NCBI GenBank assembly: GCA_037074705.1
Contig: CM073596.1
Coordinates: 56,944,001-57,008,000, forward strand
DNA from: Zhengitettix transpicula
Taxonomy: Eukaryota > Arthropoda > Insecta > Orthoptera > Tetrigidae
Reading direction: 5' to 3'
Length of the DNA: 64,000 nt
Made by a program: the position numbers and the translations under genes. The stretch's first letter is position 1; the number at the start of each line of letters is the position of its first letter. Below, piece after piece: positions 1-12,968 of the stretch. A model generated the notes under the pieces. That model saw nothing but the letters and a program-made list of their open reading frames with translations, was not told the origin of the DNA and made no database searches.

Positions 1-341
1 TTGGGTACTTGTCCCACACCCTTCCGATAGCGGGAGAGGAGTTTGCTGTGGGGACGCAGCATTCCCTTCTCCGTGCCTCGACCAGTTTAGGAGGCAGCTG
101 GCCGACTATTCCAATGGGAATAGCGAACAACTCTTACCGAATACCCAAGGTCTGTGACCCCGGAACATACACCCCTCAAAACAGGCCGAGGTGCCTCGGC
201 TTGTGGGAACCTTAGTTCAAAAACGGAGAGGAAAAGGCATACCCAAAGGTAGCCCCTTCGTATCTCTCCTAAAAGGTTGTATCTGCGAGAGAACATCCCT
301 CGCAGGTATTGCCTGCGGGAGAATAGCCCTCGCAGATCTCT
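1..341 (-). repeat. R retroposon copy, cut by window edge
   Basis: This is part of the ~555 bp dispersed element R (orientation defined with the A-rich tail at the 3' end, so this copy is minus). The window begins inside it. It matches the other copies from the ttgggtacttgtcccac block through to the CCTGCGAG-rich 5' palindromic region. Another R copy is inserted directly at its 5' boundary. Short ORFs in it recur in every copy and are not genes. Confidence 0.85.
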
Positions 342-354
342 CCAGAAAAACAGT

Positions 355-652
355 TTTTATTATTTTTTTTTATTTTTTTTAGGGCAACAGGCTACATGAG
401 GGTAATCCACTTAGGGCAACTCCCCTTTAATAGCATAGGAAGGGATTTGAAAGGGGGGATGCGGAAGGGTAGAGGAAGGTAGCCAAGGGTTACTAGGGCC
501 CCCGGGCTATATTTTAAGGATCCTACCCGGCATTCACCTAAAGGAATGCAGGAAAAACCCTAGGAAAACCTGCATCGGGTAGGTCGGGCATTGGGTACTT
601 GTCCCACGCCCTTCCGATAGCGGGAGAGAAGTTTGCTGTGGGGACGCAGCAT
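355..652 (-). repeat. R retroposon copy, 5'-truncated, with target-site duplication
   Basis: The copy starts (on plus) with a poly-T run and agggcaacaggctacatgag and stops abruptly inside the element at gggacgcagc. It is flanked by a 13 bp direct repeat CCAGAAAAACAGT at 342-354 and 653-665. A 5' truncation plus a 13 bp duplication points to target-primed reverse transcription. It landed beside the 5' end of the previous copy. Confidence 0.85.
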
Positions 653-665
653 CCAGAAAAACAGT

Positions 666-2096
666 ATTGACTGCAGTCAATTTAAGGAGATATAGATTAT
701 ACTCGCATGACAGAATAGTTTTAAATCTAAACCTTCTTTATTAAACGGTAATAATATTTTTAGTTTTCTGTAATGAAACATAAATTACAGCCCTTTGAAC
801 GTTTATGTCACAGTGCGTGATGTTATGAGTGGGGTAATTTTTCGATCCTAATTCTGAAGAAATAAGTAAGTTGTAGTTGTAGAGATTTGTGAATTCTGAA
901 TTTTATTCTTAAAAAATTGAATTGATTTCGAAAGAGCGAAATTATAAATGTTACCTCTCGGGAGCTTAAAAAGAATTTACTAAACTTTGTCTGGAGAAAT
1001 AAGTCGAATAAAATATATCTTACAGGGTTACTCGTTTTACAACGGATCGAAGTATTTACTTTGTAATGAGACACGCCCCAACCGTGTTTACTCTTTTCTC
1101 GTCCAATTGGCCGAAGAGGGAAGAGAACTCGGCGGAGAAGTTTTATCTGGGACCTGAGACGCAACATGCAGTTAACTCTATTTCTATTTTTTCTTTCTCT
1201 CTTTCTATTTCTACGTGCAAGGGCAGTACCTCCTTCGAAGAGATACACTAAGGAACGACGGTTCTGCTCCTGAACAACGTAGTATAGATAACAGAAAATG
1301 TAGTTAGGGAATAATGGTTAGAAAAGGTAAAAGACTCAACAGGGAACAATGACCAACGCAGATAGAGGCATGGAAAGAAACAAGTACAACAGAAAGAATG
1401 ATTGATTCGTCCTCCGAGAATAGACAGAAACCATTCCCAGATAATTCTGTCGTCCGCGGCACGGAATTCTTATAAATATAAAAAAAAGAAACATAAAACG
1501 CTTTCGCTGTGGTCTTAATAACCACGGTCAGTGTTTCGTGAACGTCCACTTCAAGAAATTTTGGTTTAATTTGAGAAACTAGGTTGATTTTCGGATTTAT
1601 TAAGGTTTAACATGATCTTTATATATACTGTCAAATTTCAAGTCATTTCACAGCGACCAATCAGAGTCTAGCAAACTTGGTTACGTCATCGGTCGGATGC
1701 ACTAATCAAAACCGCCATGAAACTGAAATTCAATGATATGCTAACGGTAACTCTAGCTGGGAAAAGATAACTAGAAACGTAATCAATCCTTTTACGTTTG
1801 ACAAATAATTTTATAAGCTAATTATATACATAATTAAAAATAAAATGGGTCTGATCGTTTGAAAGGTGTAAACTCCTCTCGTCGTTTACGTATTTTAATT
1901 TTTTCTCATTTTAAAATTGAGTCTTATTTTTTATTAATTTTTCTAATTATTATTTATTACTTTTTTATACATTTTGAGTATCTTTCTTTTTGTGTATTAT
2001 GTCTTTGTTTCTCATTGATATATTTTAATAGATATGTACCTCACTGTCGTATTTTGTTATGTGCTATTTCCTATTTCCTCAGCAGAAGACTGTGGA
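666..2096. other. AT-rich unique DNA, no gene recognised
   Basis: No supported gene. Overlapping ORFs on both strands near 823-1250 lack motifs or splice context. A somewhat GC-richer stretch lies at 1030-1160, and 1640-1760 contains ccaatcagag and tacgtcatcgg-like words that could be regulatory, but nothing decides this. Confidence 0.4.
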
Positions 2097-2648
2097 GGCC
2101 TGCGAGAGAATTCTCTCGCAGGTAACCTGCGAGGAATGTTCTTTCGCAGGCAGAACCTTGTAGGAGAGATACGAAGGGGCTACCTTTGGGTATGCCTTTT
2201 CCTCTCCGTTTTTGAACTAAGGTTCCCACGAGCCGAGACACCTCGGCCTGTTCTGAGAGGTGTATGTTCCGGGGTCGCAGACCTTGGGCATACGGTAAGA
2301 GTTGTCCGCTATTCCCATTGGAATAGTCGGCCAGCTGCCTCCTAAACTGGTCGAGGCACGTAGAAGGGAATGCTGCGTCCCCACAGCAAACTCCTCTCCC
2401 GCTATCAGAAGGGCGTGGGACTAGTACCCAATGCCCGACCTACCCGATGCAGGTTTTTCTAGGGTTTTCCCTGCATTTCTATAGGCGAATGCCGGGTAGG
2501 ATCCTTAAACCATAGCCCGGGGGCCCTAGTTAACCCTTGGCTACCTTCCTCTACCCTTCCGCATCCCCCCTTTCAAATCCCTTCCTATGCTATTAAAGGG
2601 GAGTTGCCCAACGTGGATTACCCTCATGTAGCTTGTTGCCCTAAAAAA
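2097..2648 (+). repeat. R retroposon, near full length
   Basis: This copy begins with the palindromic head (cctgcgagagaattctctcg...), runs through the whole R consensus and ends with gttgccctaaaaaaa, a short A tail. It is a reference copy for the plus orientation. Confidence 0.88.
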
Positions 2649-3270
2649 ATCAGTAAAAGACTAATGGAATAAATAAATAAATCCTACCTACATTATTTAT
2701 TCCTTCCTTGATTTAATTCTGACTCTACATTTGGTGTCTGCCATACAATTACTCAAATGTAAATGGCGACAAATCCGTTAGTTACACGAACTGCAACTGT
2801 TATTTTCCCTTTCCACCTGCCTTTGGCTTATTATTTCGCCTGTCGTCGTTGTCCTCACAGGAACAGGCTGTCCTGCACCCAGGTTAGCCGTGTCCGGTGG
2901 TGGTGCATTTGTGCAACAACTTCCGTGTTTTATCGGAAGCGGAACGTGCATTAAACACGAGCAGTCACTCCTCTCAACATTTGCTCCATTGTGTACACGG
3001 CACTCATGCCTTATCATCAGCAAACAACGCACGCCGCCGCTGCTACGGTAATAACACTGTTCTATTATAGACCGAGCTCACTCAAAGAGCTGCTTTTATT
3101 GGCACTTAATGTGCAAAACACTTGTAACATTCATCACGTGAAATTTATTAACAGAAACAGTAACTCTCAAATAAACGAACTTGATTATTCAGTTTAAAAT
3201 ACGAATCTTAATTTATAAATAATTAGTACTTTGTGCTCATAAGTATTTTTCAATTTTTACAGAATGACTA
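2649..3270. other. Unique DNA with a GC-richer block
   Basis: Positions 2763-3050 are clearly richer in G+C than the surroundings and carry short ORFs on both strands, but there is no recognisable domain. It could be a conserved non-coding element or an old exon. Confidence 0.3.
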
Positions 3271-3545
3271 GCTGGGTGCCCGGCGTTGCCTGGGTTGTTA
3301 TAATTAAACTCAGGGACAACCGTAACTCCGGATTTGACTCCAATCTCGGTTGTTCTTGCGTTAATTTTATGTAATGCCCTCCACCCCATTACTATGGATG
3401 ATACCGACCGAAGTTATACATAAAAAAATCTGTAGAAACGGGGGTGGACGGGGGTGGAAATTTTCAAACATGTTAAAACGGCCGATATATATTTTCCAAA
3501 GGCACAATTCATTCCAATGGCGTGGTGATGCAAAAAGGTAAACAT
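3271..3545 (+). repeat. Q dispersed repeat fragment
   Basis: It begins tagctgggtgcccggcgttgcc and continues with gatttgactccaatctcggttg and ccaccccatt words, which recur in the longer copy at 14424-15207. This 'gcccggcgttgcc' head is typical of non-autonomous dispersed repeats in arthropods. Confidence 0.65.
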
Positions 3546-5855
3546 GATTATCATGTTTTACGGATCATCAACCAAAGGATCATAAAATTCAATAGCAATA
3601 CTTGGAGAAGGTTAATAAATTAGGCACAGTTTAGTAACCAGCTGATGGACCAGTGTATGTAAATTTTACTACTGGAATAATTTAATTGCATCCTCAACTG
3701 GGAAGTGAAAGGGCTGCGAAAATTCAGTTTCAATTCAGGAAAGGAATTATCGTTTGAGTTATTTGGACATGAGAATAGAATGAGCTAAGTACATCCAGTC
3801 ACAGAAGGTGGTCTCAAGATTTCTTTGGATGGCGTGATGTTGTACCATTACCAACAACGCGTCACATGTATCAAGGAATCCCAGGCTCCTGTAAAAACTC
3901 TTCTCCAGTAAATAACAGTCAGGGACAAGGTGAAATACAGCGGGCCGTTTGGCCGTCTCCATTTACAGACTTCCACCACAAAAACGACAGAAAAATAATC
4001 AGACAGACACAAGCTCGAATCCTCGACAGTGCAATGTCCTTATGAAAGATTAATGGACGCTAGAAGAAGTGTAATCCGATTCTAACCATATTTCGTCGAA
4101 TAAATGAGCCTACTTAAGCTGACGTAGTTGTTTCCAGTGCTCCAGAGAATACTAAAATAATCATTAACAAATATAATCTGCAATTAGGGAATTATGGGGC
4201 ATAAATAGAATGTTGAATTAAGCAGACTAAATATTATTTTATTTGACGAAGATTATTAGTCTTTCTTTATACATTCATATTCAGAAGGAAATGAATAAAG
4301 CAGAAAATTACTACAAAAAGTTGAATTACAAAATTTTAAAAGCGGATAATTAAAGTCTCACAGATTAGCATAATAACGAAGAGCGAAAATAGAAAAGTAA
4401 TATAAGTGAAAATTTAAAAATTAATAATGATGCTTTAAGAAGGTTATTTTGTAAGATAGTAAAATTATTAAAAACTTGATTAATATTATGTACATTCTAA
4501 TAAAAAGAATTAAATTATTTATGTACGGCGCTTACTTAAGTGTCATTTTTATTTTATATTTACGTCCTTTGGCAATGTCAGCTGGGAATAATTTAACTCA
4601 CTTTAAATAATTCAAAGAAGCCTCTAGGAGTCTCACGGAGCTCGTAATTTTATATTTTTCGAAATCGCTTAAAATTTAATTAAACCACTCGGCAAAGTAT
4701 AAATTACCCTAGCAAAGTAAGTCTTTCTAAAAAAAATCATGACTCTCTTCCTTCACTTTATTAATTTTTGTAAACATTTCTTTCAGATGTATGTATAATA
4801 ACCAACTGTAAATAATGTGTTGAAAGTATAATACGATTTTTTTTCCCCCTGGCGATTGCAGACTGATGTGGGAGTTGTTTATTCCGTATCCCCGCCTCTT
4901 ATCGACGTTGGAGACTTATCGCGACGGATTCGTCGTCCGTTCCAAAACAAACTACTTGTTGCCGATGGCCGATAGCCGGAATTTATCTCGACAGGAAGAA
5001 GGGGGAAAAGAGCAGAGAAATTTATGAGTCACTTGGGAAATTAGTTCTGCAAATAAAATCAATATCCCAGAGTGGAGAAGCGACTGATAACGCGGCCAGC
5101 CTGAAATTGTCGAAAGATTCGATTTAATTCCTAATCTACTGATAGAGCTTCCCATTTTAACAGGAATTCCAACCCAGCGGCTGCCGCAACTGCCCTCTGG
5201 ATGCTTCAGGAGAGCCGTTCTTATCGCTCACATAAATAGATAAAATTTTAACGACGGTGTATGTCAGACATTTATAGATGATACGCCATGGCTAAGTTCA
5301 TAGGTGACAAAAATTAACAATATGCCATAAAAAGCATTATAATATGCAACATACGTAGCCAGTAATAATAGTCAAATATTGAGCTACAAATCGGCACATG
5401 TAACGAATAAATCCTTATCGCAAAGTAAACGTTTTAATTATTTATAATTTTTGGCAACAAGTGTTTTCCAAATAATTTCAATGATTAAGGTGTAAAAAAA
5501 TATTTCGTTCACCAGTGTCAACATTTTGATAATTTATAAAGCAAGTTTTACGACTGATAAAAGAAATTTCCTTTTAAAAAAAATATACCCAGAAAAGCAT
5601 ACCCATAATGATGTGGAAAATTAAACACACAGAATGTTAGTCGTCGAAATCTTGTGATGTAAAATATAATTAAAATTGGGAAGAGCTTTTGAATAAGTCG
5701 CAGTAAAAATGATGACAAGCAGAGAATTTAATATAATATTAAATAGGTCCGATTAAAAGTAAATAATCATAATTATTGTTGAGTTTCAATGAATCACAAT
5801 CTTTTGTGTTGTTCTCGATTGCAAATGTAAGTGTATTTTGATATTTGTGAATGAT
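3546..5855. other. AT-rich unique DNA, no gene recognised
   Basis: Only chance ORFs. 4850-5220 is a GC-richer island with no coding signature seen. Confidence 0.4.
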
Positions 5856-5871
5856 GGACATTTGAAGAATT

Positions 5872-6425
5872 TTTTTTAGGGGAACAGGCTACATGAGGGT
5901 AATCCACGTTGGGCAACTCCCCTTTAATAGCATAGGAAAGGATTTTGAAAGGGGGGATGTGGAAGGGTAGAGGAAGGTAGCCAAGGGTTAACTAGGGCCC
6001 CCGGACTATATTTTAAGGATCCTACCCGGCATGCGTCTAAAGAAATGCAGGGAAAACCCTAGAAAAACCTGCATCGGGTAGGTCGGGCATTGGGTACTTG
6101 TCCCACGCCCTTCCGATAGCGGGAGAGGAGTTTGCTGTGGGGACGCAGCATTCCCTTCTCCCTGCCTCGATCAGTTTAGGAGGCAGCTGGCAGACTATTC
6201 CAATGGGAACAGAGAACAACTCTTACCGTATGCCCAAGGTCTGTGACCCCGGATCATACACCTCTCAGAACAGGCCGAGGTGCCTCGGCTTGTGGGAACC
6301 TTTAGTTCTAAACCGGAGAGGAAAAGGCATATCCAAATGTAGCCCCTTCGTATCTCTCCTAAAAGGTTATGCCTGCGAGAGAACATCCCTCGCAGGTACT
6401 GCCTGCGAGAGAATAGCCTTCGTAG
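5872..6425 (-). repeat. R retroposon, full length, clean 16 bp TSD
   Basis: This is the best copy for defining the element: about 554 bp with the poly-T side first. It is bounded by an exact 16 bp duplication GGACATTTGAAGAATT at 5856-5871 and 6426-6441, so both ends and the retrotransposition mechanism are directly visible. The head carries two CCTGCGAG-type inverted units. No protein-coding capacity. Confidence 0.93.
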
Positions 6426-6441
6426 GGACATTTGAAGAATT

Positions 6442-8393
6442 GGACAAACGTATTATGTAAAAATTTTGTGTTGAGAAGACTGTGGGCGAATAACAGCAGT
6501 GAATTTGATTCTATGCAAGCTAATATTAATTCGAGACATGTGAGATTTTTAAGGTTAGGCTGAGGCGTTTTATTTAAATTTTAAATAATAAATATAATTG
6601 AATAAGCAAAAAAGTAAAAGTCCCACAACGATTTAGATCGGTCCTTCGAAGAGACCACTACAACTTATAAAAGGTCCACTGGTAGTTTTTTCTTTTACGA
6701 ATTCTGCATCATTAGGTTTGTGTGTTTCTATATTTTCTTGTAGTTTCCTGCTTATTTATTGTATTGCATCTTTTATGAACGATATGTTAAAGTCATTATG
6801 GACTGTTTTCATTCCAGGGCGCGTCTGTCATTGATCGAAGAATTTTGTATTGGCTTCTTTGGAGAACAACAATGTTCGGCTTCCTGGCACAGCCCCAAAG
6901 TTCGATATCATATGTCCTCATCGGCTTAATATGGTTTAACTGTTTTATATGGTTTAACTCTGTTTGCTAGTGGAAGTTGGGTTGTTTTACTTAGTAGACT
7001 GTATTACTTTTAAAATTTCAGATCAATCTGTTTTCTTTTATTATTTTTTTTCTGTTTTCCCCAGGTTAATCCAAATATTGACTGTGACTCGCGTATAACT
7101 ATACTATTGAATAAGATTGGTGGACGTTGGCGATTACGAAGTGTTATATGTGATTGATTTTGATTCATTGCTATTTATTTTCTATTTAAAGTAATCGACT
7201 GTTATCTCAAGGACGGCTTATTGGGTTAATTGTGAATAAAGTTTTCGGAATTCAGTAGGCAACAAGTGGGAAACAACTTGTCAGAATCTTCTTGACTGGA
7301 GGAAAAAGAGCAAAATGTGAAGATTAATGAGTTCCTGGAGCAATGTCTGGAACAAAGGAATTGATAAAACCAGACGCACAATGAAATTCCTTGACACACA
7401 ATATCATGCAATTTCTAATTTTGGCTCGTTCCGTAAGAGAAATCTTATTTTGTCGATCCACCGGAATTCCGGGTGTTTCTATAGCCGTAGACCGGGTGAG
7501 CAACGTCATTTCCCGTCAAAGATATTGAAATTCAGAGTAATTGCTGTAAATTCTGTTTCCGCGTAAAACAAAAGCCCGACTCCCATTTCAATCATTACAC
7601 AGTTCGTTGCTATAGCGACGCGCTCTGTAACAACGGGATGGCCGACGGGAAGCCCAATAAATTAAGAAAACATCGGATTAATATTCGCAGCCGAAAAGGT
7701 AATCTCAGGTAATCAGGAGGCTTCGTCCAGTATCTCGTAAACACAACCAAAAAATAAGCAATTGTCCTGCTTCAAATTATCGTTCACACTCGTAATCAAT
7801 AAGTTTTTTATGTCTTTACTAAAATTTATAAACGTAAAGAATATATTGCTGATATGTTAAAATGAGGCAAAGATAAACTAATTGAATATATAGGAATATG
7901 TGATTATATAAAATGAAGTAAGTACAGAAACTAGTCGTTTAATTTCTGAAATACGTGGGTTGCGGGTAACATACTCATTGAGCACGAGTAAAGCATTGAT
8001 TATAAATAATGGATTAATTATTGAGATATGTAAAGGGTTAAAATTAATTTAAATAATCATAAAATACAGCAGATAATTGATTTTGTCGAGTAAAACAGAC
8101 ATGACAATTTTTTCTTTACGTCTTTAGTATCTTCAGTCCTATGAGATTTAATTAAAATATTTTTCCAGAGGCATGAAACTGAACTATTATTACTTCAGGA
8201 ACTTTAAGATCAGTCATATAAGACTTATTGAATGGTAAATGAACTTTATTCTAAAAAAAAAAATTTTAAGTCTGTGTTTCGAAATATATTTTCTAAAACG
8301 AGCATTTAAGTTTCCTATGCAACAAAAACTTAATTGTTTTTGACACAACGAAGCTTGTCAGCAACAACTTTCAAAATAAAATGGGATTCACCC
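6442..8393. other. AT-rich unique DNA, no gene recognised
   Basis: Overlapping ORFs at 7226-7566 on both strands have no recognised domain. A GC-richer patch lies at 7560-7720. Confidence 0.4.
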
Positions 8394-8585
8394 GTGCAGG
8401 TTTTCTTAGGGTTTTCCCTGCATTTCTTTAGGCGAATGCCAGGTAGGATCCTTAAAATATAGCCCGGGGGCCCTTGTTAACCCTTGGCTATCTTCCTCTA
8501 CCCTTCCACATCCCCCCTTTCAAATCCCTTCCTATGCTATTAAAGGGGAGTTGCCCAATGTGGATCACCCTCATGTTGCCCTAAA
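8394..8585 (+). repeat. R retroposon, 5'-truncated
   Basis: The copy starts at gtgcaggttttcttaggg and ends catgttgccctaaaaaaa; a short internal piece is missing before the tail. A second truncated copy follows directly. Confidence 0.85.
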
Positions 8586-8589
8586 AAAA

Positions 8590-8855
8590 ACTCCTCTCCC
8601 GCTATCGGAAGGGCGTGGGACAAGTACACAATGCCCGACCTACCCGATGCAGGTTTTCTTAGGGTTTTCCCTGCATTTCTTTAGGCGAATGCCGGGTAGG
8701 ATCCTTAAAATATAGCCCGGGGGCCCTTGTTAACCCTTGGCTATCTTCCTCTACCCTTCCATATCCCCCCTTTCAAATCCCTTCCTATGCTATTAAAGTG
8801 GAGTTGCCCAAAGTGGATCACCCTCATGTAGCCTGTTACCCTAAAAAAAAATATA
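8590..8855 (+). repeat. R retroposon, 5'-truncated, in tandem
   Basis: It starts at ctcctctcccgctatcgg immediately after the A tail of the preceding copy and ends tgttaccctaaaaaaaaa. The two copies are nearly identical where they overlap, so they are either two insertions at an A-rich target or a local duplication. Confidence 0.85.
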
Positions 8856-10501
8856 TTATTTCGGCATGTCTATATTTCCCGATAAACCGGGACAACAGGT
8901 CTATGGGAAGCCTGATTTATGGAACACTATGAGGGAAGCCAAGTTTTCATATAAAGAACGAGCAGAATTTTTGACAGAATAACAATATCTTGGTCGTTTG
9001 TGTGAAAACTGACGAGCGTAAGACGTTGATCCGAGCGTCATATCTCTGGCAGACATATATATTTTACTACCGTGCGTCTCGAGAGGAGAGGAGCTTTATC
9101 CGATGTTGGTAAACGAGGCAATTCAAATACATTCCATCCGGAAAATAGCAAACCCCAGCTTCTAACACAAAATACTTTTTTAAAAAAAGAATAAACCTAT
9201 TTCCAACACACACAAAAAGGGCGTAGCATTCAAAAAATTGAATAAAATATGTATAAATTCATGAATAGAAAGAAAGCTTATCTTCATAATAACGGCCATC
9301 TTTGATATGAAAGCGTTAATTAGTGGTTTTCTTCTGTTATATAATTTTTAATGACGGTCATTGGAATTATCAGAAATAATACACTATTTTTGAATTTGAA
9401 AAGTTACACTACTAGACTCAGTCCTTAGTCTAAGATCCTCTTAAGGAAAATCAAGGACCAAACATTAATATAATTGTTAATTATAATATAGGTGTTATAT
9501 TAAGTGACCGTCATTACAAAGATTTCCTTGGTCTTAATGTAGTAGACGCCATTATAAGTAATACCAATGGATATCTTCAGAGGGAGTTATTTCTATACAA
9601 TTTATGGTAGGAATAATAAATTAGAGTAAAGGATAATACCAAATCAGTGTGAGAAACAATAATAATCAAAATTTGTTTTCCGTAATTTCAGTAAAGTCCA
9701 ACTTAATAGAAATTTCTTTCTATTGGCATTCTGAGTGAAACAGTTTTCAGGTCAGATTTTTAATTTTTAAAATTAATTACCTGTAGCCCACTTAGCGTTC
9801 TTAAAATGTAATTAAATCTCACTTCCACTTTAAACGAGGTTATTACTTTAACACACGGTTTGGAACAGCGCAACTTGTATGTTTGGAGGAAAGGATTTAT
9901 AGCAATTAATGAAAAATGAAATGTGATTCTGTAAGTGACATGTAATTTCGGATACAAAATTCCAGTAATATAATTTTTGAAATTGTTCTTAACCGGGAGA
10001 CGCGTTGTATATGTAAGATGACGTCTCCTTTACATCAATTTACTTGTCAACTGTGACTTTGTTTCTGCTATATGGACTACCTAGGATCTCATTTCCCGTT
10101 TATACGGCAGAAAATAGTTGTTGTGACATAATGAGCACGTATCCTGACAGACTTAATCACAAGAGAGTAGAGGTTGGTGTTAATTGGAAGGGAAATTGTC
10201 AGCCCTGCAAGACGAATGTACAACGCTTGGCTTGCTAATGCACAAGTAATGGATAGCTCAATTTTCACGATATTGGTCCCGCGTGAAATTAACGTCAATT
10301 TGTCACCATCCGTGTCAATTAGTGTCTGCAATTAACGCCGGCTAACAAACAGTCCTGCTTAGTTCGAATCTCATTAGCACCATAACAGAGAAACGCCTGT
10401 GCGAGGGAGGACAAACGAAAAGAACACAGCAATTCTCCCCCGATAAACGAGACTAAAGTCATTCACAACGGAAAAAGACTGGGAAACTACGGTAAATAGT
10501 T
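8856..10501. other. AT-rich unique DNA, no gene recognised
   Basis: Nothing with coding or RNA-gene character was recognised. Confidence 0.4.
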
Positions 10502-10513
10502 TACCAGTGCTTT

Positions 10514-11078
10514 ATTTTTTTTTAGGGCAACAGGCTACATGAGGGTGATCCACATTGGGCAACTCCCCTTTAATAGCATAGGAAGGGATTTGAAAGGGGG
10601 GATGCGGAAGGGTAGAGGAAGGTAGCCAAGGGTCACTAGGGCCCCCGGGCTGTATTTTAAGTATCCTACCCGGCATTCGCCTAAAAGAAATGCAGGACAA
10701 ACCCTAGGAAAACCTGCATCGGGTAGGTCGGGCATTGGGTACTTGTCCCACGCCCTTCCGATAGCGGGAGAGGAGTTTGCTGTGGGGACGCAGCATTCCC
10801 TTATCTGTGCCTCGACCAGTTTAGGAGGCAGCTTGCCGACTATTCCAATGCGAATAGCGAACAACTCTTACCGTATGCCCAAGGTCTGCGACCCCGGAAC
10901 ATACACCTCTCAGAACAGGCTGAGGTGCCTCGGCTTGTGGGAACCTTAGTTCAAAAACAGAGAGGAAAAGGCATACCCAAAGGCAGCCCCTTCGTATCTC
11001 TCCTAAAAGGTTCTGCCTGCGAGAGAAAATCCCTCGTAGGTTACCTGCGAGAGAATTCTCTCGCAGGCTTTTTCGTCA
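10514..11078 (-). repeat. R retroposon, full length, 12 bp TSD
   Basis: Complete copy flanked by TACCAGTGCTTT at 10502-10513 and 11079-11090. The head holds the palindrome around gagaattctc. A ~10 bp non-consensus stretch lies before the right duplication. Confidence 0.9.
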
Positions 11079-11108
11079 TACCAGTGCTTTTTTATTATTA
11101 TTATTATT

Positions 11109-11206
11109 TTGGGGGAACAGGTTACCTGAGGGTGATCCACTTTGGGCAACTCCCCTTTAATAGCATAGGAATGGATTTGAAATGGAGGATTCGGAAGGGT
11201 TTATAC
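11109..11206 (-). repeat. R retroposon tail fragment
   Basis: Only the 3' ~100 bp remains (gggggaacaggttacctgag to attcggaagggt). It sits right after the duplication of the preceding copy behind a TTA-rich run, another case of R copies stacking at one site. Confidence 0.75.
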
Positions 11207-12472
11207 TACATTAAGCAGCCTGGAGTGAATTTATCAATTTTACAAGCTCGCAAACTATGTCGGAAAATTAAACAAAGACGGAAACGTATATTAGTGGGAA
11301 AATACTCGATCGTTTAGGGATTGTAAAACACTAATGTTACGTCTAAAAATATTAAGGTTAGATAATTTAACTTGAGAAAGGCTTTTGAAGTGTAACAGGC
11401 ACTTTAGGAAGTTCTAATTATGAAATAGTGAAGTGTCGTGTAGCGAAATAAAAGATTTAGATTAATTTTAAACCAAATGTTATAAAATGATTATCTCGCC
11501 TTAGTGAAGTAAAGTGAATAGTGAAAATTGGTTACAAATTGAAATACTCTGTGATACAAGAGAGTGATTGGAGATTTTTTAATTTTCAGAGATAAATAAA
11601 CTAAAAGTATTGGAAAAATATTTTTGTTATTTAAATTTATATAAAAATTTATCTTTAATTATGTAAGCTAAAAAGTGTAAGCTTAATTGCAGTTCATAAA
11701 TTCATTCGTAAAATTCTCTGAATTAATTATCGACAGATAAGCGACTTCATATCGAGAACGATGAACCGGTTTATCTCGGAACGGAGACTCCGTTCCACTA
11801 ATCCTCTTTCATCAGCCGCCTTTGGCCTTCTCGTTGCTTGTGGGCCACTCGTCAGAAGCTGCACGCGTACAGAACCAAAATGCAATTACAAAATTTAATT
11901 TTGGTTTTTTCAAATCTTGATGGTCCGTAATAAATACACTGCAATGCGAATGGAACGACTTATGTGTTTAAATAGTTATGTGTCCCATGTTATTCCGTCT
12001 GACCTGAAAAGCATCCCAATCATTCAGTTTGTCCTTCCTGATAACGTATGATATCACTTAATGAGACAATCGAATTTTTCTTGTTTATTTAATCTTCGTT
12101 CTGGGTGTTTTAATGCGCGATTTACGATGAGTCTGTAGTTTGTTTGCTGCTCCCGGGGCCTCGAGCCTCTCTTTTATCGCAGTTACGGGTCGGTGTTCAA
12201 AGGAGGGGTCTCTGCGAGTATTGACACGTATCGCAGATATGGAGGTTTGTTTGTAAAGCAAACAAGCGTTCGGTACAAGCGACGGACGAGCCAAGGTAGA
12301 CGCGGGAAGCCCTCTGGGCAAAGTAAATACGCCACTCACTCACATCAGCGCATGATAGATAAGAAATAATGCAAACATTAACTATAACACGATTTATAAT
12401 GATGGATTTTATTAAACTGAAGAAAAATATCACGTAACACTCAATCACTATAGACTATTATAATTGTTTGAG
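11207..12472. other. AT-rich DNA with small GC-richer patches
   Basis: No gene supported. GC-richer patches at 11750-11880 and 12090-12350 contain only chance ORFs. Confidence 0.35.
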
Positions 12473-12968
12473 ATTTTTTTTGGGGTGTAGACAGGCTATG
12501 TATAGGGTAATCCACATAGTGGCAACTCCCCTCTTATAGCATAGGAAAGGGATTTGAAAGGGTGGATGCGGAAGGGTGGAGGAAGGTAGCCAAGGGTTAA
12601 CTAGGGACCCCCGGGCTATATTTTAAGGATCATACCCGGCATTCGCCTAAAGAAATGCAGAGAAAACCCTAGAAAAACCTACATCGGGTAGGTCCGGCAT
12701 TGGATACTTGTCCCACGCCCTTCCGATAGCAGGAGAGGAGTTTGCTGTGCGGACGCAGCTTTCCCTTCTCCGTGCCTCGACCAGTTTAGGAGGCAGCTGG
12801 CCGACTATTCCAATGGGAATAGCGAACAACTCTTACCGTATGCCCAAGGTCTGTGACCCCGGAACATACACCTCTCAAAACAGGCCGAGGTGCCTCGGCT
12901 TGTGGGAACCTTAGTTCAAAAATGGAGAGGAAAAGGCATACCCAAAGGTAGCCCCTTCGTATCTCTCC
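12473..12968 (-). repeat. R retroposon, variant (subfamily B) tail
   Basis: The body matches R, but the tail reads ggggtgtagacaggctatg and catagtggcaactcccctct instead of agggcaacaggctacatgag and ttgggcaactcccctttaa. The same variant tail occurs at 36230-36246. The head is missing. Confidence 0.82.

Noticed and set aside
823..1248. 141-codon minus ORF with basic and aromatic residues
   Set aside because: No domain, no promoter or splice context, and AT-rich composition; compatible with chance.
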